Shown here one piece after another: positions 20,776 through 28,672 of a stretch of 39,783 nucleotides of DNA (positions are counted from its first letter, which is position 1; each line of letters begins with the position of its first letter). Position numbers and translations under genes: made by a program. The stretch comes from a virus, in the IMG/VR virus record IMGVR_UViG_3300029267_003963, positions 1 to 39,783 of that record; one strand, 5' to 3'. The notes under the pieces are model-generated. The model saw only the letters and a program-made list of their open reading frames with translations. It ran no database searches and was not told the DNA's origin.

Positions 20776-21924
20776 TTAGTAGGGGATCACCAGCGGCCGA
20801 GGCCGGTGGATTTGGACGGGGAAGCGGGGCAGGGCGGCCGCGGCGGCAAAGGCCGGGTTGAATTCGAGGTCGCCCCAGGTGAGTTCGTTGTCGGCCTCGG
20901 CCAGGTTGTGGTGGAAGAATTTTGCCCAGGCGGCGCCGCGGACGGCGCTAGCGAGGCGGACGACGTCGAGGTCGCCGGTGTAGTAAAGGGATTGGCCGGA
21001 GCTTGTGTTGTAGCATCCCAGGCAAAAGCCGTATTGAAGATTCCCGGTATTGTCGGGCGTGGCCTGTTGGGTGTAGGTGATAGCTTGTGCCTGGCCGTCG
21101 ACGTAGATAGTGATTGTGTCGGCGTCGGGTTGCATTTCCCAGGTGATGGTGTGCCAACTGCCATCATTAAAGCCCGTGTCAGCGTTTGCACCACCGTAGC
21201 AGCGGTTCCCGTCGTTGTCGCGGGCGTACATCGCCAGGCGGCCACTGGAGGCCCCCAGGCCGGCGTTGGCGTTGAGGGCAACAAACATAATCGTTTGGCT
21301 GCTGGAATTCGCGCATCCCATCCGCGCGGCGGAGGTGTCGGAGGTTTTTAGTCTGCAAGAAAACGAAAATCCCTCGGTGTCCATCCGCGTGCCGAAGGTG
21401 CCCAGCGTCCCCAGGTCGACGTAATCGTCCCCGTCGAAGTTTTGGCCGTAGTGGACGCTTCCGGTGGTCTCGGTGGGCTCGCCGGCGGCGCCCTTGGTGC
21501 CGTCGTTGCCGTTGCTGGTCGAGTCCTGAAGGGTGCTGGTGTCTGGGTCGTCAACGCAAGTGTAGGCGGCCTCGGTGTCGGAATCGTAGACGTTTTCGGC
21601 GTCTTCTCCGTCGGAGTCGCCAGCTTTGCCCCAGTAGAGATATTGCTCCGTCGCGGCGACGGCGGAGAGACTGGGGCATTTGGTCCAGAGGCGGAGGGTT
21701 GCGGCCGACCCGGCCCCGCCGCTCCACTGTTCGCGCTCGTACTTCTGGAGCGTCTCCCCGTCGCTTTGGGTCACGCGAAGGTCGTAGCCGGTCGCCAGGG
21801 CGGCGGCCAGGGGCGCGTAGCTGTCGAGCGCAACCAGGAGCGGGAAGTCGGTCAACGCGCCGTCGATGTTGGCGTGTTGCGTCGAGAACTTCCGGCGGAG
21901 GGCGTAACCGGCTAACCAGCCCAT
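20776..21924 (-). CDS. DUF2341 plus LamG/concanavalin-like protein, probable receptor- or glycan-binding tail protein
   Basis: A 382-aa protein. Residues about 10-105 fit DUF2341 (YALRRKFSTQHANIDGALTDFPLLVALD, GYDLRVTQSDG, ending YLYWGKAG). Residues about 120-345 fit a LamG/concanavalin A-like jelly roll: STSNGNDGTKG, FDGDDYVDLG, FSFSCRLKTSD, GSWHTITWEMQ, ITIYVDGQAQ and SGQSLYYTGDLDVVRL. This two-domain layout is typical of secreted glycan-binding proteins and of phage fibres. It is likely involved in host-surface recognition. It has no clear ribosome site. Confidence 0.82.
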   Translation of the reverse strand: MGWLAGYALRRKFSTQHANIDGALTDFPLLVALDSYAPLAAALATGYDLRVTQSDGETLQKYEREQWSGGAGSAATLRLWTKCPSLSAVAATEQYLYWGKAGDSDGEDAENVYDSDTEAAYTCVDDPDTSTLQDSTSNGNDGTKGAAGEPTETTGSVHYGQNFDGDDYVDLGTLGTFGTRMDTEGFSFSCRLKTSDTSAARMGCANSSSQTIMFVALNANAGLGASSGRLAMYARDNDGNRCYGGANADTGFNDGSWHTITWEMQPDADTITIYVDGQAQAITYTQQATPDNTGNLQYGFCLGCYNTSSGQSLYYTGDLDVVRLASAVRGAAWAKFFHHNLAEADNELTWGDLEFNPAFAAAAALPRFPVQIHRPRPLVIPY

Positions 21925-21961
21925 GACGTGTGAGGGGGTGAGGGGGTGAACGGGTGAGGGG

Positions 21962-22264
21962 TCAGATTTCGACGGCGGCCAGGGCGTCTTTCATCGCGGT
22001 AGCCTCGGCTTGGAGGGCCGTAAACTCGGCCACCAGCAACTCCTTTTCGGCAACGGCGGTGGCCAGGGCCTCGTTGTCCGGGTCGGCCACCAGGGCGGCG
22101 TCGAGGTCGGCCAGGAGGCTCCCGTACTGGGCGGGCATCCCGGCAAGCTGCGCTTCGGCGCTGGCGATTTGGGTTGCGGCGGCGTCGAGCGTTCCGCGGT
22201 TGGTGTTGATTCGCTGGGCGATCTCGTCCAGCGCTTGCTTGATCTGGGCGTAGGTGGTGGGCAT
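21962..22264 (-). CDS. Coiled-coil protein, 100 aa
   Basis: Almost entirely helical, with a heptad-like spacing of Ala and Leu (IKQALDEIAQRINTNRGTLD, then two more helices ending EATAMKDALAAV). The start ATG at 22264 has GGAG about 10 nt upstream. Its place among fibre genes suggests an oligomerising stalk or fibre-associated protein. The 37-bp gap downstream has GGGGTGA direct repeats. Confidence 0.75.
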   Translation of the reverse strand: MPTTYAQIKQALDEIAQRINTNRGTLDAAATQIASAEAQLAGMPAQYGSLLADLDAALVADPDNEALATAVAEKELLVAEFTALQAEATAMKDALAAVEI

Positions 22265-22316
22265 GGGAGGTTTTCTCCAGGGCGGTTTGTTTCCACGGCT
22301 CGCGGGGAACCGCGCA

Positions 22317-22985
22317 TCAAAGGGCGTCGAAGCGGAAGTGCAACAGGTCGAGGACGTCGGGGTCGGCCGCGGCGGCCGCGGCGATCGTGCGGCGAAGGTA
22401 GAGAGTCAGGGAGTCGCCCGGGGAAAGGTCCGCCAGGGCCAGGGCGGTTCCTTCGGTGGTCGGGCTGGAGTAGGCCACCCCGTCGCTGGAGAGTTCGAGG
22501 CCGGCGTGGGCGGCGTCGAGCCAGACCACCAGGTTTTCTATCGTGTGCGTGCCCTGGTGGGTGAGGGTCAGGGTCCAGGTCGAGACGTCGCCGGCGGCGG
22601 CCTCCTCGGCGGTCACGTCGGCCAGGGAAACCCCGTTTCCCCAGCGGTCGGCCAGCAGGACGCGGGCCTCGGCCGGGCCGGCGGGGAGGTGGTCGCGGTA
22701 GACACTCACGCGGAGCCAGGCGTCGCGGTCGTCTCCGTCCAAAAGGAGGTAATCGGCGTCGGCCTCCGTCTTCTGAATCGGGCCCCAGGTCGAGCTATCG
22801 GGGGCCTTGTACTGCACGGCGCCGGCGGTGGGGTCGTAGCGGAGCCGGCCGGCCCCGGGGCCGTTTTTCGCGGCGGCCAGCAGCGGGGCCACCCCGGGGA
22901 CGGTCCCCACGAGCGTAAGCGGCCGGACCTCCGCGGCGTCGCGGATTATTTCCAGGCTGTCGGCGGCCAGGTTGGCGTGGGGCAT
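22317..22985 (-). CDS. Beta-rich tail-fibre-like protein, 222 aa
   Basis: The N-terminus (SLEIIRDAAEVRPLTLVG) is followed by strands AVQYKAPDSSTWGP, DAWLRVSVYRDHLPAG, WTLTLTHQGTHTIENLVVWLD and a C-terminal SLTLYLRRTIA segment. This is a probable all-beta structural subunit. It lies between the FN3-like protein and the coiled-coil protein. No family name assigned. Confidence 0.7.
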   Translation of the reverse strand: MPHANLAADSLEIIRDAAEVRPLTLVGTVPGVAPLLAAAKNGPGAGRLRYDPTAGAVQYKAPDSSTWGPIQKTEADADYLLLDGDDRDAWLRVSVYRDHLPAGPAEARVLLADRWGNGVSLADVTAEEAAAGDVSTWTLTLTHQGTHTIENLVVWLDAAHAGLELSSDGVAYSSPTTEGTALALADLSPGDSLTLYLRRTIAAAAAADPDVLDLLHFRFDAL

Positions 22986-22995
22986 GGAGTGCAGT

Positions 22996-23012
22996 CTCGA
23001 CGTTTTCGGCGG
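22996..23012 (-). repeat. Dispersed 17-mer, copy 6 (variant)
   Basis: Minus-strand CCGCCGAAAACGTCGAG (one base from consensus) in the 29-bp gap, 11 bp before the start at 22985. Confidence 0.75.
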
Positions 23013-23014
23013 TG

Positions 23015-23575
23015 TCAGCTGGCGGCGGAGAAGGTTACCTTGGTGGTTCCGCTGTTATACGAGATAGAGAAGTCGGGCGCGTCGGGGGTTCTCACCACTT
23101 TGTGGGCGTCGAGGGTTATCGGCGTCCCGTCGTTTCCGGCCCGGTCGACGGGGACGACGCGCCACTGGTAGGTGGCCAGGTCGTCCAGCCGGCCAGTCAG
23201 CAGGGTAAAGGCCCATTGGGTGGGCTCGGGCAGGGCCCGGGCAATCGTCGACCAGTCGCCGGCGTCTTTTTTTTGCTCGACGCGGTAGTGGTCGACGTCG
23301 GCGGCCTGGGAGCGGACCCACCAGAGGGTCCGGCGGGGCGGGTAGGCGTCGGGCGCGCCGGCCACGGGGTCGAAGTCGGCGTCGGTCGTGTCGAGACACT
23401 CCACGCGGGCCTGGTCGCCGGTGGGGAGGTAGAAGGTCCAGCTTGCGGCGGTCGTCTGCCCCTGGTAACACCCGTCGAGATACCAGTGGAAATATACCGT
23501 CCCCGATAGGTCGTTAGTGACCTCAACGGTGGTCAGGTTTCCCAGGCGGGTCGAGTTGTAGGCGGTTATGGCCAC
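23015..23575 (-). CDS. Tail protein with fibronectin type III-like domain, 186 aa
   Basis: GTG start at 23575. Strand pattern with NLTTVEVTNDLSGTVYFHWYL in the first half. The second half (about 80-165) resembles FN3: RTLWWVRSQAADVDHYRVEQ, DWSTIARALP, ATYQWRVVPVDRAGN. FN3-like modules are common in phage tail tips and fibres, where they aid adhesion. Located just after the tape-measure/distal-tail genes. Confidence 0.75.
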   Translation of the reverse strand: MAITAYNSTRLGNLTTVEVTNDLSGTVYFHWYLDGCYQGQTTAASWTFYLPTGDQARVECLDTTDADFDPVAGAPDAYPPRRTLWWVRSQAADVDHYRVEQKKDAGDWSTIARALPEPTQWAFTLLTGRLDDLATYQWRVVPVDRAGNDGTPITLDAHKVVRTPDAPDFSISYNSGTTKVTFSAAS

Positions 23576-23577
23576 GG

Positions 23578-23934
23578 TCAGGCGGTCCGGATTCCCTGGA
23601 TGGTCAGTTCGCCCCGGTGGGTCGTGGTGCCGGCGGCCTGCCGGCGGAGTTCGGAAACGCGGGTTAGGAGACAGTTCGCGTAGGTGTCGCCGTAGTCGTT
23701 GACAATCGACACGATCGTCCCCTGCTGGGCGTGAATCAGGGCGGCCCAGGTGGCCAGGCCGGCGGCGGTCGAGTAAAGCACGGCGGTTACGGAAAAGGGA
23801 CTGTCTCCCAGGCCCAGGTAGTGCAGCCCCGGGCCGTTCAGCCCGGGGACGTAATACACGTCAAGCCTGGCCCGTTGCGGGGCCAGGTCGCCCTTGACGA
23901 AGGTGCAGGCCGTTCCTCCAATGCTGGCGGCCAT
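23578..23934 (-). CDS. Small tail protein following tape measure, 118 aa (distal-tail-like position)
   Basis: All-beta composition: TACTFVKGDLAPQRARLDVYYVPG, then SPFSVTAVLYST, an amphipathic helix GLATWAALIHAQQGTI, then VSELRRQAAGTTTHRGELTIQGI. The helix-plus-strands design and its place right after the tape measure resemble distal tail or minor tail proteins. Motifs are too weak for a named family. Confidence 0.65.
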   Translation of the reverse strand: MAASIGGTACTFVKGDLAPQRARLDVYYVPGLNGPGLHYLGLGDSPFSVTAVLYSTAAGLATWAALIHAQQGTIVSIVNDYGDTYANCLLTRVSELRRQAAGTTTHRGELTIQGIRTA

Positions 23935-23937
23935 GGG

Positions 23938-25401
23938 CTATCTATCCTGGTCGGGGGCGGCAAGGGTCGGGTTGCGGGCGGGTATTATTGCTTCCAGGGC
24001 GCCTCCCAGGCGGTTGAGAATGGCGTCCCTGTGGGCCCGGTAGGCGGCTTGGGCTTCTCGCTGTTTGCTGGTCGAGTGTAGGTGAGGGCTGGCGGCGTAG
24101 ACTTCGCGGGCCATCGGGTCGTTGACCAATTCGCCGGCGGTGGCGCGGGCGTAAAACCCGGGGGTGAGAAATTGCAGCGTCCGCTCGAACTTGGCGCGTA
24201 TCGCGCGAAGTAAGGGGCTCTCGCCCCGTTGGACGGCGGCCCGCTGGGAGGCATCGAAAAGCGCCTCGCTTTTCATTTCCTGGGTTCCGAGGTGTAGTTC
24301 GGCCAGTTCGCGCTGTGCCCTCGCCATGCGTTGCATTCGGGCAGATTCCAGCAGCGGGTCGGTCCGCGCGGTGGCGATCATCCGGCCGGCGGCGTCGGTC
24401 TCCTGGGCGGTGCGGACCTCGCCAAGGCGGGCCTGGTAGGCGGCCGGGTCGAGGGACTGGAAGGCGCTGGCGGCCTCCGCGCGGCCGAAGTATTTGATTA
24501 GTTCGGGGGTGTCCATCCCCTTGGCCCGTATGGTCTGGAGCATTTCGGCCAGCGGCTTTCCCTGGAACTGCTCGACGAATCCCTGGCGGGCCAGGCTCCG
24601 CAAAAGGCTGGCGACTTGGGTACCGCCCTTTTCGCTACTCTCGGCGGCCTGGGAAACTACCGACGTGGCGGCGATCAACTCCTCGTCGGAAATGCCAAGC
24701 TGGCCGGCGGTCTTCGCCCCGCGGCTGGCGGCCTCGATAATCTGGCTGGCGCTGGCCCCGGGGATCGGGCCGGCGGCGGCCAGGCCCTTACTGAGGATCT
24801 GGCGGAAGCTGCCGGCCTCCTTTTCGCCCATTCCGGAGCGAATGATTGCCCCGGCCTTGGCCAGGCCGGCGGTGTCGGTGAGGCCATAGAGTTGGTCAAA
24901 AAAGGCAAGGTCGTTAACTCCCGCGCTTTCGAGTTCAAACATGCTGGCCATAGCCTCTTCGAGGCTGCCGGCTCCGCCGCGGGCATAGAACATTTTCGTT
25001 TCGGTCATCAGGCGCTTGAGGTGGTCGGGGTCCTTGGCCAGTTGGACCAGGGCGCCGCCTCCGCGGGCGCCGCCGGTAGCGACCTCCATGGCGTTGGTTC
25101 GGGCCTGGGCCATTTCGTTGAATAGGGCGGTGGCCCCGGAAATGGCCGTGTGAATCCCCAGCAACCCGGCGCCAAAGGCTTTGACCTGACTGAGGGCAGA
25201 GGCGCCGAAGGCCTGGCGGCCGGCTCTGCCGGAGCGGTCGAGGTGGCCGGCGGTCTTCTGGGCGGCGGCCCCGGCCTGCTGGGCGGCCCCCTTCATCTTC
25301 TTGAGGCCCCCGGTCACTTCGTCCTGCTTCTGCGCGATCTTCTGGTAACTCCGCCAGAGGCGGGCCTCCTCGCCGGTCATTTCTACCACGATCTTGGACA
25401 C
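23938..25401 (-). CDS. Tail tape measure protein
   Basis: A 487-aa helical protein starting at a GTG (25401) or at the ATG seven codons on. The first 60 residues are a coiled coil (ARLWRSYQKIAQKQDEVTGG), then comes a hydrophobic, Gly/Ala-rich region (GAGLLGIHTAISGATALF) and a TP901-type core with MASMFELESAGVNDLAFF, TDTAGLAKAGAIIRSGMGE, ISDEELIAATSVVSQAAES. Using the usual rule of about 0.15 nm per residue, it would set a tail near 70-75 nm. It lies directly behind the frameshifted chaperone gene, the classical order. Confidence 0.9.
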   Translation of the reverse strand: MSKIVVEMTGEEARLWRSYQKIAQKQDEVTGGLKKMKGAAQQAGAAAQKTAGHLDRSGRAGRQAFGASALSQVKAFGAGLLGIHTAISGATALFNEMAQARTNAMEVATGGARGGGALVQLAKDPDHLKRLMTETKMFYARGGAGSLEEAMASMFELESAGVNDLAFFDQLYGLTDTAGLAKAGAIIRSGMGEKEAGSFRQILSKGLAAAGPIPGASASQIIEAASRGAKTAGQLGISDEELIAATSVVSQAAESSEKGGTQVASLLRSLARQGFVEQFQGKPLAEMLQTIRAKGMDTPELIKYFGRAEAASAFQSLDPAAYQARLGEVRTAQETDAAGRMIATARTDPLLESARMQRMARAQRELAELHLGTQEMKSEALFDASQRAAVQRGESPLLRAIRAKFERTLQFLTPGFYARATAGELVNDPMAREVYAASPHLHSTSKQREAQAAYRAHRDAILNRLGGALEAIIPARNPTLAAPDQDR

Positions 25402-25407
25402 GGCAGG

Positions 25408-25548
25408 TTACCAGGTCAGGGACGGGGGGCGGTGGCATCCGGCGGCGACGAACCAGAGGTCGGCAACCGTGGGCCGGTATCGGGGGCAGAGGCCGGCGGC
25501 CCAGCGGGCGGCCTGGAGGGCCCGGGCGTCGAGGGGCGGGCCGTCTGT
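25408..25548 (-). CDS. Minus-one-frame extension of the tail assembly chaperone gene
   Basis: If ribosomes or polymerase slip by -1 on the A9 run (25548-25556), translation continues from the last A for 46 codons and stops at a TAA (25408-25410), 6 nt before the tape-measure start. Nearly every third codon position in this frame is G or C, and the peptide (DARALQAARWAAG, RPTVADLWFVAAG) looks like real protein. The zero-frame tail over the same DNA is low-complexity Pro/Ser/Ala with poorer third-position bias. The full -1 fusion would be 287 aa, of which 241 precede the slip. Confidence 0.7.
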   Translation of the reverse strand, partial: TDGPPLDARALQAARWAAGLCPRYRPTVADLWFVAAGCHRPPSLTW

Positions 25549-26270
25549 TTTTTTTTGAGCCAGCGGACAAGAACCGGCCAGTCGACCAGGGCGTCCAGCA
25601 CGTCGACGACGGCCGGCTGGGAAAACAAGCCCAGAAGCGCCACCTCGGCCTTTCCCAGGCGGTAGTTGGTCGCCAGGGCCAGCAGGGCGGCGTCGTGGAG
25701 TCCGTCAAAGTCGAGCGTGGCCCGGGCGCCCTCGCCGGCGGGGGCGGTGTCGACGTCGGCGGCCGTCTTGGCTCCCCACCAGCCCAGGGCGGCGGCCCAG
25801 AGCGTTTCGAAGCGAGGCAACAGGCCCCCGGGTTGCCAGCGGCCGTCTTCGTCGACGGTGGTGGTCTGCGGCAAGGCCTGGTAGGCGGTCAGGGTCTCGT
25901 CCTCTTCGGCCAGGGCGCGGGCCAGTGGGACCACCCAGGCGCGGCCGTCGGCCAGGCGGACGGTGTGGCCGGGTAGGGCGTCAGGGCGGGCCAGGTCGGC
26001 CGGCGCGGGTGGGAGTTCGGGGTGGTGGAACATGCCACACCAGGCCGGTCCCCCGGGGACCTTTCGCCAGGTCTGACGGTCGGGCCAGAAGCCGACGCCC
26101 CGGGAGTCGGTCGCGGCGGCGGCAAACACCACGCCGGCGGCCCCGCCGGGTCCGGCGGTAACCTGGCGACACGGCCCCGCGGGGACCAGGTGGGCCAGGC
26201 CGGCGGCCACCAGGTCGGCGTCGGCCGGGCGGCCGTTGCGGTCGGGCAGGAAATAGACAAAGCCGGACAT
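25416..26270 (-). CDS. Probable tail assembly chaperone (zero frame)
   Basis: A 284-aa protein between tail tube and tape measure, where phages encode lambda G/GT-type chaperones. The first 240 residues look well folded, including FVYFLPDRNGRPAD, TVRLADGRAWVVPLARAL and ALLALATNYRLGKAEVALLGLF. The last 43 residues after WLKKK are low complexity, and the coding signal moves to the -1 frame there. Zero-frame and shifted products would be almost the same length, unlike lambda G and GT, so the shift may be needed for most molecules. A sequencing error in the A-run is the alternative. Start at 26270 has no clear ribosome site. Confidence 0.7.
   Translation of the reverse strand: MSGFVYFLPDRNGRPADADLVAAGLAHLVPAGPCRQVTAGPGGAAGVVFAAAATDSRGVGFWPDRQTWRKVPGGPAWCGMFHHPELPPAPADLARPDALPGHTVRLADGRAWVVPLARALAEEDETLTAYQALPQTTTVDEDGRWQPGGLLPRFETLWAAALGWWGAKTAADVDTAPAGEGARATLDFDGLHDAALLALATNYRLGKAEVALLGLFSQPAVVDVLDALVDWPVLVRWLKKKQTARPSTPGPSRPPAGPPASAPDTGPRLPTSGSSPPDATAPRP
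25548..25556 (-). promoter_or_regulatory. A9 slippery sequence
   Basis: On the coding (minus) strand CTC AAA AAA AAA CAG provides an A AAA AAA site in the zero frame, which is among the most slip-prone sequences for -1 ribosomal frameshifting and also supports transcriptional slippage. Such a nine-base A-run stands out in a GC-rich gene. Confidence 0.75.
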
Positions 26271-26286
26271 AGTGGTTTGGAGTGGG

Positions 26287-27210
26287 TCAGGCGGGCAGGG
26301 CGGAGGAGGTGTCCACGGTGATGGGCGCGTTGGTCCCGTCGTACTCGCAAGACAGGACCAGGCCGGTTTCGGCCGGGTCGTCGCCGGAGGCGGCCATGGC
26401 GTCCTCGACCACGGCCAGGCCGTCGGCGGTTAGCTTGATGTGTTCCTCGGTGGCGTCGGCAACAAAGGTCGATCCGGCGGCCCGCTTGCGTAGGTAGATG
26501 GTGGTGTTGGCGTGCGTCGCGGCCTGGCCGGTCAGGGGGATATTGGCGGCCTTGAGCAACTCGACGTCGACGCCGGTAATCGTGAGGCTGGGCTGAATCG
26601 AGGCAATCCAGGCGTGCGTGTCGTAGAGTTCGCTGCCGGCCCCTTCCGTGCGGGCGTTAATGCCAAATTGCACGCTGAGGCTGCGGGGCTCGGCCACGGT
26701 AACGGCCCCGATCGTGATGGGGCCCAGCGTGAAGCGCTCGCCATCAGTAACGGCGCCGAGGGTGACGGTTTCCGCAATGGCGACCGGGTGCGTCGTGCCG
26801 TCGGCGGAGGTGGCCAGCAGTAGGTAGGACAGGGTGGCGTTTCCCGCGTGATTGACCGAAAGCGTCTGGGGGACCAGCAGGCCGTCGGCGATCGTGTAGC
26901 TGCGGTGGTTGGCCCCCGCGGTCCGCGTGGCGCCATCAGCCGTCTTCTGGGCGTAGAGGACCACCCCGTCGCCGCTGTCGACGTCGTAGCCGGTAACACC
27001 GCACAGGTCGAGCGCAGCGGCGATGTTGAGCGTGGAAAAGGTGGCCTGGGGTTTGGCCCCCATCAGGCTTTGAAAGCGGGTGTAGACCTCGCCGCTGGAG
27101 GCCTCGCCCTGGACCTGGTTTCCCAGGGGGAGGTTCTGCGCGGTGATGCCTCCGAGCATGGTCTCGTGGATTTTGACCCCATAGAGGGTGTGCAACCTGG
27201 TAACGGTCAT
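26287..27210 (-). CDS. Probable major tail (tube) protein, 307 aa
   Basis: The start ATG at 27210 has GGAGG about 10 nt upstream. Beta-rich repeating strand pattern: FSTLNIAAALDLCGVTGYDV, GVVLYAQKTADGATRTAG, FTLGPITIGAVTVAEPRSLSVQFGI, SIQPSLTITGVDVELL. Placement just before the chaperone and tape-measure genes and the fold pattern fit a siphovirus tail tube subunit. No sheath gene follows, consistent with a non-contractile tail. Confidence 0.75.
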   Translation of the reverse strand: MTVTRLHTLYGVKIHETMLGGITAQNLPLGNQVQGEASSGEVYTRFQSLMGAKPQATFSTLNIAAALDLCGVTGYDVDSGDGVVLYAQKTADGATRTAGANHRSYTIADGLLVPQTLSVNHAGNATLSYLLLATSADGTTHPVAIAETVTLGAVTDGERFTLGPITIGAVTVAEPRSLSVQFGINARTEGAGSELYDTHAWIASIQPSLTITGVDVELLKAANIPLTGQAATHANTTIYLRKRAAGSTFVADATEEHIKLTADGLAVVEDAMAASGDDPAETGLVLSCEYDGTNAPITVDTSSALPA

Positions 27211-27227
27211 GGCGCGGGGCCTCCGCG

Positions 27228-27731
27228 TTAGATTTGGATTGTGTGTTGCGTGTGGTCGTGTTGGATTTGCCGCTGGAGTTCGGCGTCGATCGACGCGACG
27301 GCCCGCTGGCGGTCGGCGTCGCTAACGGCGGTCATTTCCAGGCGCATGGTAATTTGGCTTTTGGGGTGGCGGCGGTTCAGTCCGGGCGCGTGAATCACTA
27401 CCTTGCAGCCGGTGGCCGTGGCGCGGACGTCGCGCTGCCGGGTGAGGCCCTGGGTCAGGCCGGAGTAGACCAGGGGGAGGGTGTGGCCGTACTTCGCCAG
27501 CTTGCGGCCGGTGTAGCTTCGTTTGAAGCCCTTCGGGTGGGCGTTTCCACGTTCGCCCTTGCGGGGCTTGTAGTTGTATTCACGCGCCCCCGCGCGGCTG
27601 AAGTGCTTTGGCCGGGCGGTCTGGTGCCAGTCGACGGCGGCGGCGGTGTAGGCGGCTTTTTTCATGCGGGGCAAGCGGCGCTTGGCGACCCCGGGGACGT
27701 GGCCGGTATAGGTTACGTTCAAAAGGATCAT
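27228..27731 (-). CDS. Neck/tail-completion-type protein, 167 aa
   Basis: Basic N-terminal two thirds (KRRLPRMKKAAYTAAAVDWH, YNYKPRKGERGNAHPKGFKR) and a C-terminal beta-alpha part (CKVVIHAPGLNRRHPK, MTAVSDADRQRAVASIDAELQRQ). The helix after the strands and position suggest a HK97 gp10-like or tail-terminator-like joining protein. ATGA overlap with the preceding gene. Moderate confidence in the role. Confidence 0.65.
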   Translation of the reverse strand: MILLNVTYTGHVPGVAKRRLPRMKKAAYTAAAVDWHQTARPKHFSRAGAREYNYKPRKGERGNAHPKGFKRSYTGRKLAKYGHTLPLVYSGLTQGLTRQRDVRATATGCKVVIHAPGLNRRHPKSQITMRLEMTAVSDADRQRAVASIDAELQRQIQHDHTQHTIQI

Positions 27732-28258
27732 GCGGCGCCCCCGTGGGTGATGCCCAGTTCGACGCCCTGCGCGTCGCCTTGTTCGGGTTGCTTGTCGGGG
27801 ACCAGGCGGAAGGGCCCGTCGTCAAGGTCGATTCGTGCGATGGCCAGGTAGCCGGCGCCTCCGGCCAGGGCGGCCAGGTCGTCGATAATCTGGCCGATTG
27901 TGTTTTTCCAGCGGAGGTCGGCCTCGGCTATGTCCGTTGCTATGGCCGCCGGCACGTCCTGAATCAACAGCAGTTTCAGCCGGCCGGACTCCTGCCAGGT
28001 CTCATACGCGGTACGGGCCAGGGAAAAGCCGGCTTGTTCCTGGGTCCATATCAGGGCGTAGGGGCGCAGGGCGGTAAGCTCCGCGGCTGTGTAGCCCTTG
28101 TCGGGGTCGGTCGGGTCGGGCAGGCCGTCGTGATGAATGCTCCCCAGGGCCTCGGTGGCGTCCTCGGCCTCGACCCAGGTCTGGAACGTGGCCGACGCGG
28201 CCAGCGTGGCCTTGAGGTAGTTCTGGGCGAGCATCAGCCGGCCGGCGGGTTCGGTCAT
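27728..28258 (-). CDS. Head-tail connector/tail terminator-type protein, 176 aa
   Basis: The start ATG at 28258 overlaps the previous stop (ATGA). Mixed alpha/beta: AQNYLKATLAASATFQTWVE, RPYALIWTQEQAGFSLART, GRLKLLLIQDVPAAIATDI, IGQIIDDLAALAGG. The pattern of short helix, strand, helix fits minor tail or terminator proteins (gpU-like), but is not diagnostic. It is flanked by two ATGA overlaps. Confidence 0.65.
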   Translation of the reverse strand: MTEPAGRLMLAQNYLKATLAASATFQTWVEAEDATEALGSIHHDGLPDPTDPDKGYTAAELTALRPYALIWTQEQAGFSLARTAYETWQESGRLKLLLIQDVPAAIATDIAEADLRWKNTIGQIIDDLAALAGGAGYLAIARIDLDDGPFRLVPDKQPEQGDAQGVELGITHGGAA

Positions 28259-28671
28259 GGGGCGCGGACCTCCGGCGGGCCGGCCGCGGCCCGGAGGCAT
28301 TGGCGGACGGCGTCGAGTTTCTCGCGGGCGTCGGGCACGTTCAGGGAGCGGCAAACGTCCTCGGCCACGTCGCAAGCGTGAAGGCCGGCCGTGGCGAGGG
28401 CCTGGTGCTGGCCGTCGATGTTTCGGACCTGGCCGGCCAGGCGGCCGGTGGCCCGGAAGTGCTGTTCCTCAAGGTCGACCTGGCGGGCCTGCACCTCCTG
28501 GAGGCCACCCAGGAAACTTTGCCAGGCCTCGACGGCGCGGGCGGCCAGGGGGCGGAGCCAGCCGTGGCGGGAGAATAGCTGCCGGAGAATCCACCAGGCG
28601 GCCCAGCAGAGGGCCAGCAGCAACACGGTGGCCAGGCCGTAGCTTTCCAGGATCGAGACCAGGGCGTCCAT
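28255..28671 (-). CDS. Membrane-anchored coiled-coil protein inside the connector module, 138 aa
   Basis: Residues about 10-30 (YGLATVLLLALCWAAWWILR) form one strong transmembrane helix near the N-terminus. An amphipathic helix and coiled coil follow (VEAWQSFLGGLQEVQARQVDLEEQHFRATG), then a Cys-containing helix. It lies between head-tail joining genes with ATGA coupling downstream. Single-TM coiled-coil proteins can be holins, spanin-like proteins or membrane-bound assembly factors. A membrane protein is out of place in the connector module, so it may belong to lysis or exclusion. Confidence 0.7.
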   Translation of the reverse strand: MDALVSILESYGLATVLLLALCWAAWWILRQLFSRHGWLRPLAARAVEAWQSFLGGLQEVQARQVDLEEQHFRATGRLAGQVRNIDGQHQALATAGLHACDVAEDVCRSLNVPDAREKLDAVRQCLRAAAGPPEVRAP

Positions 28672-28672
28672 A

